Positions 62,173 through 64,000 of a DNA stretch of 64,000 bases are shown here, piece by piece. Below the pieces are notes generated by a model, which saw only the letters and a list, made by a program, of their open reading frames with translations, had not been told where the DNA came from and made no database searches. The stretch covers positions 38,457-102,456 of the forward strand of contig CASFYV010000029.1 in assembly GCA_949298985.1 (NCBI GenBank), read 5' to 3'. Each line of letters opens with the position of its first letter. Positions within the stretch are counted from its first letter, which is position 1. Source of the stretch: an uncultured bacterium (lineage in GTDB: Bacteria > Cyanobacteriota > Vampirovibrionia > Gastranaerophilales > Gastranaerophilaceae). Made by a program: the position numbers and the translations under genes.

Positions 62173-63744
62173 TTATTCACAGACATATCCAGTACAAACT
62201 ATTTTTTTACTTCCATCTGGTTGTTTCCTTATAATTACAACTTTTTCCAGATGATTATTTTCATCTAAAGATTCCATACCACATTTTTGCTTTTCAAGTT
62301 GAGTAGGCTCTAGACCATCAAAAACAATCTTACTTAGACCTTCTTCACCATTAAAACAATTTATTTGAAATATTGGTTGACTATTCATTCCATCTAACAC
62401 GCATTCTTTACCGATTTCAAGTTCTCGATTGCCTATTTTTATAATATCTCCTGATTCAATTTTATAAGAAGATTCTCCTGCATTTTTATCACTATGTTCC
62501 AATGTGATTGCACAACTGTCATTATCAGGATAATTTGTATAACCACTTACCCAATTATTTAAATCATTTTCTAATAAATTAGGATTTGTTATGTAAGAAA
62601 CAAATGAATTTTTGTTATTTTTGTTCATTGGATACCTTCCATATGTTTCATAATTTCCATATTTATCACTATTAGGTAATGCATTACGTTGTATTAATAA
62701 AGCCGTTGTCATACAACCAATTCTTTCACATTCTTTTTCTTCTTCTTTGTTATTGCCTGCTTTTCTACCTAAAAATTCTTTATCACAGTGATTTGCCTCA
62801 TGTAAAAGCATTGTAATCATATTTGCCATATTGTCGTAATCAGTTAAATTTTCATTAACTGAAATAAAAGGTTTTCCTCCAATTGTTAATTGTTGCATTG
62901 TATTTGATGTTTCACTATTATCATAATAAATTGTTTCTAAATAGCCAATTAATCTATTTCTTTTATCTGAGTCTATTCCTATTTTTTCTAAATCTTCATT
63001 TGAAAATGTTTTTAATAATTCTATAGCTTTATTTCTTGCAGTATCAATATTCTTTTGTAAATCTGGATTATTTGAGACTGTACTTAATTTTAATTTATTA
63101 TCAGCGATTAAATCATTAGGATATACTTTATTCACATTATTACCTGCGATTTTATATCGTTCCATTAAAGATAAGCCTGTTTCTTCTAATAATTCACACA
63201 AAATACTTTGTGTCATATCTCGTTGTTCAACATTATCAGGTAAATCTTTTAAATGATTTTGATAAACTTGTTCTAGCTTTGCTTTAATGTTTGTTTTATC
63301 AAAATTCTGTGGTAATTCTAAATTATCAATGTTTTCTAAAATAGCCAAATATGCTTTTTTACAAATTTTTTGTTTTTCATTTTCTTTTTGTGTTACATTT
63401 TCGTTATTTTGTGTTTTTTGATTTTTTTCTAATTTGTTTATATTTAATTTTAAGGCTTCATTTACCCAACCTACAATTTTATTCCAACAATCTTTAGATA
63501 TTTGGATTATATCTTCTGGATGTACTAAAAATTTGTTAGACTGTTTAGGATTTTCAACAACTTGTCCATTTCTAGTTGTTATTAAACTACCTTCTTTATC
63601 TATCTCTGTAATAATTTGATTCCAAATACTACTGTTAATTTGTTTACATTGATTTTCATCCAAACCTAATTCATTAGCAATACCTTGTGTAATGCCTTGA
63701 CCTGTTATTATTTGAAACTTTCCATCTGGATTAAAATTTACCAT
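62173..63744 (-). CDS. large protein with HEANH zinc-protease-like motif
   Basis: 523 residues, family not recognised and no signal peptide. Residues 1-100 are globular; 100-130 is a polar linker. A helical stretch of about 190 residues precedes HEANHCDKEF at 315-324, an HExxH zinc motif with Glu clusters 15-20 residues on (KEEEKECE) that could give a third ligand. The C-terminal 130 residues are beta-rich. The promoter is of the sigma-28-like type shared with 26278 and 26546. It could be a secreted or cell-associated peptidase; inference. Confidence 0.6.
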   Translation of the reverse strand: MVNFNPDGKFQIITGQGITQGIANELGLDENQCKQINSSIWNQIITEIDKEGSLITTRNGQVVENPKQSNKFLVHPEDIIQISKDCWNKIVGWVNEALKLNINKLEKNQKTQNNENVTQKENEKQKICKKAYLAILENIDNLELPQNFDKTNIKAKLEQVYQNHLKDLPDNVEQRDMTQSILCELLEETGLSLMERYKIAGNNVNKVYPNDLIADNKLKLSTVSNNPDLQKNIDTARNKAIELLKTFSNEDLEKIGIDSDKRNRLIGYLETIYYDNSETSNTMQQLTIGGKPFISVNENLTDYDNMANMITMLLHEANHCDKEFLGRKAGNNKEEEKECERIGCMTTALLIQRNALPNSDKYGNYETYGRYPMNKNNKNSFVSYITNPNLLENDLNNWVSGYTNYPDNDSCAITLEHSDKNAGESSYKIESGDIIKIGNRELEIGKECVLDGMNSQPIFQINCFNGEEGLSKIVFDGLEPTQLEKQKCGMESLDENNHLEKVVIIRKQPDGSKKIVCTGYVCE

Positions 63745-63750
63745 AGTTTT

Positions 63751-63813
63751 TTTACGGCATTTTAGGGGGAAATCTTTAGGTTAATTTCATAAATCTTTAC
63801 AAAATATCAACAA
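63751..63813 (-). promoter_or_regulatory. sigma-28-like promoter with upstream half-conserved HLR1 element (for 62173-63744)
   Basis: Minus strand: -35 TAAAGATT (63778-63771), 12 bp, -10 GCCGTAAA (63758-63751), 6 nt, ATG. Seventeen bp above the -35 begins TTTACAAA (63796-63803 on the plus strand), followed at the HLR1 spacing by the weak half ATCAACAA. The layout is identical to the two promoters at 26.3-26.5 kb. The RNA would be essentially leaderless. Confidence 0.5.
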
Positions 63814-64000
63814 TATTTTTTTATAAGCTCATAACATTAAATTAATAAATATTTAACACCACCTCAGTAGATTTTTACGAGCGTGTTCGGGATGACTCAG
63901 CCGAAGCAAAGGTGACTAAATGTCACGTTTGCTGAGAGGCGGGTAGTTTAACAAGCGAGAATTCTTTCAACAAAAAAACGAGAACCTAAACTCTATTAGA
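63814..64000. other. unassigned right-end segment
   Basis: No ORF. Locally G+C-richer. Contains hairpin GTGAC / GTCAC (about 63911-63925) flanked by CTCAG and CTGAG arms, and GTGTTCGGGATG reminiscent of, but not matching, 5S rRNA complement. The next gene must start beyond the window. Confidence 0.3.

Noticed and set aside
63870..63900. 5S rRNA fragment at the right edge
   Set aside because: GTGTTCGGGATG is similar to the 5S complement, but the flanking sequence does not continue to match.
1..64000. CRISPR arrays, prophage or integrative element
   Set aside because: No spaced repeat array, phage structural gene or integrase was seen on either strand.

Overview
The window looks like chromosome from a gut-type non-photosynthetic relative of cyanobacteria (Melainabacteria/Vampirovibrionia, most likely order Gastranaerophilales). 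The grounds are a low G+C content, the standard code with TAA-dominated stops, and a response regulator at 46019-46804 that reads like cyanobacterial RpaB. There are also many secreted, coiled-coil or TPR proteins with no obvious relatives outside that group. No phage, CRISPR array or complete insertion sequence was seen.

Layout. 1-6.1 kb: truncated TrkH, def-fmt, dusB and a secreted TPR protein. 6.2-9.3 kb: a candidate small RNA, a ribbon-helix-helix regulator and a two-gene unit (Gly-rich coiled-coil protein plus EF-hand protein). 9.3-17.9 kb: gmk, a pyruvate/indolepyruvate-type decarboxylase, an acyltransferase, rsmG, an ATPase-TPR protein, plsY, rpsP and a hairpin-rich gap. 18-23 kb: a 28-residue membrane peptide, a 1096-residue zinc-ribbon/ATPase-like protein and a MotA/MotB-like pair resembling ZorA/ZorB. 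23-33 kb: split chromate transporter, bioB, an SDR, a divergent pair of lineage-type genes, a peptide ABC transporter without ATPases, and another Gly-rich coiled-coil gene. 33-38 kb: secA, thioredoxin-ccdA and small proteins. 38-41 kb: tRNA-Met with a partial duplicate, a REP-associated transposase and decaying genes. 42-64 kb: recG, HxlR/metallo-hydrolase, tRNA-His, rpaB, prmC, a Na/Pi transporter, pheS, an M48 protease, serine dehydratase, lspA, a pseudouridine synthase, a sigma-28-type factor, pepA, tRNA-Val and an HEANH-motif protein.

The most interesting signal is regulatory. Three promoters, driving the genes at 26278(-), 26546(+) and 63744(-), share TAAAG(T/A)TT, an 11-12 bp spacer and a GCCGTTAA-like -10. 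This is a sigma-28/FliA pattern. Each has a TTTTGTAA(A/C) element ending exactly 17 bp upstream of the -35. At one of them that element is part of a perfect match to HLR1, the binding site of cyanobacterial RpaB. The window also encodes both candidate regulators: a sigma-28 family factor (58250-59065) and the RpaB-like regulator, which has an HLR1-like site in front of its own gene. My inference is that a light/redox stress regulator and a motility sigma factor jointly control lineage-specific cell-surface genes here.

Other points of interest: an orphan ZorAB-like motor pair; a REP palindrome inside the coding sequence of its own transposase; several leaderless-type promoters; a recent 69-bp in-frame duplication; structured intergenic RNAs; and a base-composition switch near 38-42 kb that could mark a replication origin or a rearrangement.
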